In this document: positions 32,253-33,024 of the stretch, one piece after another
How the letters are laid out: every line of letters starts with the position of its first letter
How positions within the stretch are numbered: position 1 is the first letter of the stretch
DNA from: Clostridia bacterium
GTDB taxonomy: Bacteria; Bacillota; Clostridia; UBA1212
Assembly (NCBI GenBank): GCA_017444825.1
Contig: JAFSVU010000052.1
Coordinates: 1 to 33,024 of the forward strand
DNA length: 33,024 nucleotides
Reading direction: 5' to 3'
Program-made: the position numbers and the translations under genes
Notes under the pieces: model-generated
The model's input: only the letters and a program-made list of their open reading frames with translations
Databases searched by the model: none
Told to the model about the DNA's origin: nothing

Positions 32253-32281
32253 TTGAAAACAAAACGCCAATGTGTTATCAT
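32253..32281 (+). promoter_or_regulatory. Promoter of tRNA-Ser(GGA)
   Basis: TTGAAA (32253-32258) and TATCAT (32276-32281) are exactly 17 bp apart, about 25 bp before the tRNA. The spacer contains an ACGCCAATG word. Confidence 0.75.
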
Positions 32282-32305
32282 CACTTCTGCGTTATTTTAA
32301 CGCTT

Positions 32306-32397
32306 GGAGATGTCGCCTAGTTGGTCGAGGGCGCGCGACTGGAAATCGCGTAAACCACACCATGGTTTCGAGAGTTCGAATCCCTCCATCTCCGCCA
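32306..32397 (+). tRNA. tRNA-Ser (anticodon GGA)
   Basis: The acceptor stem GGAGATG/CATCTCC, an anticodon loop CTGGAAA with anticodon GGA (32340-32342) and a long variable arm are present. The T arm GAGAG-TTCGAAT-CCCTC has one A-C mismatch. CCA is encoded. It reads UCC and UCU codons. Confidence 0.95.
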
Positions 32398-32437
32398 CGA
32401 ATAACGGGACGGTCTTTTCAGACCGTCCCGTTATTCG
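32398..32437 (+). terminator. Perfect 17-bp hairpin directly after tRNA-Ser(GGA)
   Basis: CGAATAACGGGACGGTC (32398-32414) and its exact complement (32421-32437), then TTTCCC. It is the counterpart of the hairpin after tRNA-Ser(GCU), with unrelated stem sequence. Confidence 0.65.
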
Positions 32438-32448
32438 TTTCCCTTCAG

Positions 32449-32467
32449 GATGGAGGGATTCGAACTC
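32449..32467 (-). repeat. Inverted copy of the tRNA-Ser(GGA) 3' region
   Basis: On the minus strand GAGTTCGAATCCCTCCATC repeats 32372-32390 of the upstream tRNA perfectly over 19 bp, in opposite orientation, with the same T-loop variant TTCGAAT. Confidence 0.85.
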
Positions 32468-32468
32468 G

Positions 32469-32608
32469 GGGGCCCCCGGAAGTGCTTGCACTTTTGGGGT
32501 AAAGGAGGTGCAGTGACGTAAACGGAGTTTTTCAAGAAAAAGACAAAAAATGTCTTGGAAAACGGAGTCGTCGGCACTTGCGCCGACGCAATCCCTCCAT
32601 CTCCGCCA
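32469..32608 (+). repeat. 140-bp tRNA-Ser-capped inverted repeat, copy B
   Basis: Inverted copy of 31439-31578 with one mismatch. It ends in AATCCCTCCATCTCCGCCA (32590-32608), a direct repeat of the last 19 bp of tRNA-Ser(GGA) 211 bp upstream. No open reading frame in it looks like a gene. Confidence 0.92.
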
Positions 32609-32614
32609 TCAAAG

Positions 32615-32656
32615 AAGCCTCTTTTGTCTACTAAGGCAGGAGAGGTACTTTTTTAT
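32615..32656 (+). terminator. Probable terminator after repeat copy B
   Basis: CCTCT and AGAGG can pair around an 18-base loop that itself holds GCCT/AGGC-type complementarity, followed by TACTTTTTT. Confidence 0.45.
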
Positions 32657-32668
32657 GCACGTTTCTGC

Positions 32669-32674
32669 TATAAT
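32669..32674 (+). promoter_or_regulatory. Extended -10 promoter of the nucleotidyltransferase gene
   Basis: TGCTATAAT fits the extended -10 form (TG, one base, TATAAT); no good -35 box is seen, as is usual for this class. Confidence 0.55.
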
Positions 32675-32727
32675 GAACATGTAAATGCAACTACAAACTG
32701 GTACTTGCGGAGGTGAAACAGAATACA

Positions 32728-33024
32728 ATGCTTGATATTGAGGACTATTTACAAAAGCTACTCGGCGAATGTAAATACGCTTTCGGTGGACGTCTTCTGT
32801 ATGTTGGACTTCAAGGCAGTTATATGCGTGGTGAAGCGACCGATAAAAGCGATATAGACATTATGATCATTCTGGATGATTTTTCCGTCGCGGATATGGA
32901 CGTCTACCGGGAAATCCTGAAAAAAATCGGGCATTATGAAAAGTCCTGCGGGTTCATTTGCGGCAAATACGAAATCACACGGTGGAATCCTCTTGAAGTT
33001 TGCCAGTTACTGCACACTACCAAA
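32728..33024 (+). CDS. Nucleotidyltransferase-domain protein (truncated by window edge)
   Basis: The first 99 residues of a polymerase-beta-fold nucleotidyltransferase. GSYMRGEATDKSDIDIMIIL at residues 30-49 carries the GS motif and the DxD metal site (D42, D44). Such domains occur in aminoglycoside adenylyltransferases, MNT-type antitoxins and small nucleotide-transfer enzymes; the C-terminal part that would tell them apart is missing. The start is ATG 32728 with GGAGGTGA about eleven bases upstream. Confidence 0.8.
   Translation, partial: MLDIEDYLQKLLGECKYAFGGRLLYVGLQGSYMRGEATDKSDIDIMIILDDFSVADMDVYREILKKIGHYEKSCGFICGKYEITRWNPLEVCQLLHTTK

Noticed and set aside
32504-32608. A third tRNA gene ending at the CCA of copy B
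   Set aside because: GGAGGTG and CATCTCC can form an acceptor-like stem, but there is no T arm, no U33-bearing anticodon loop and no D arm.

Overview
The window is about 33 kb of chromosome from a Bacillota (Firmicutes) bacterium, most likely an uncultured member of class Clostridia of roughly balanced base composition. Pointers are the mazG-rqcP and holB-ricT gene pairs known from Bacillus-type genomes, a Clostridia-type long HflX, strong GGAGG ribosome binding sites (including in front of TTG starts), sigma-A-type promoters and CCA-encoded tRNA genes. I see no phage module, CRISPR array or transposase.

Layout. 1-2030: end of an unknown gene, then a membrane diguanylate cyclase with its own promoter, then a repeat array running up to the convergent tadA. 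2030-11660: tadA (minus), then a long plus-strand run with small gaps or overlaps: mazG, rqcP, a PrsA/SurA-like foldase lipoprotein, a TtcA-like tRNA thiolase, hflX, ddl, murI, an unknown gene, nadE and a membrane protein. It joins nucleotide sanitation, ribosome rescue, tRNA modification, peptidoglycan precursors and NAD synthesis. 11656-12166: heptamer repeats around a terminator. 12139-15947 (minus): apgM, a MutS-like ATPase and tcdA. 16238-23533 (plus): a protein kinase fused to a ParA/TadZ-like domain, an unknown protein, a low-complexity small protein, an aldo/keto reductase, malic enzyme, holB and ricT. 23520-24652: repeat arrays around a small lipoprotein gene. 24652-28120 (minus): two tandem paralogous membrane-anchored amidases. 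28368-30565 (plus): proC, rnhA and a pyridoxal-kinase-like gene. 30688-31338 (minus): a chloramphenicol-acetyltransferase-like gene. 31400-32660: divergent tRNA-Ser(GCU) and tRNA-Ser(GGA) around a small unknown gene, the whole bracketed by a 140-bp inverted repeat. The window ends in a truncated nucleotidyltransferase gene.

Three patterns are not explained by ordinary genes. (1) Tandem heptamers, sense consensus YAGGTAA, start at or inside the stop codons of five genes, always in the same polarity relative to the gene, and carry a nearly identical 96-bp module in two places. (2) Each tRNA-Ser gene is followed within 211-268 bp by a direct copy of its own last 19 bp, at the end of a shared conserved core, and by an inverted copy of its own T arm. 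This looks like two tiny tRNA-targeting elements. (3) The word CCAATG, mostly as AACCAATG or CGCCAATG, occurs 46 times by hand count, against about 16 expected, on both strands and in coding and non-coding DNA.
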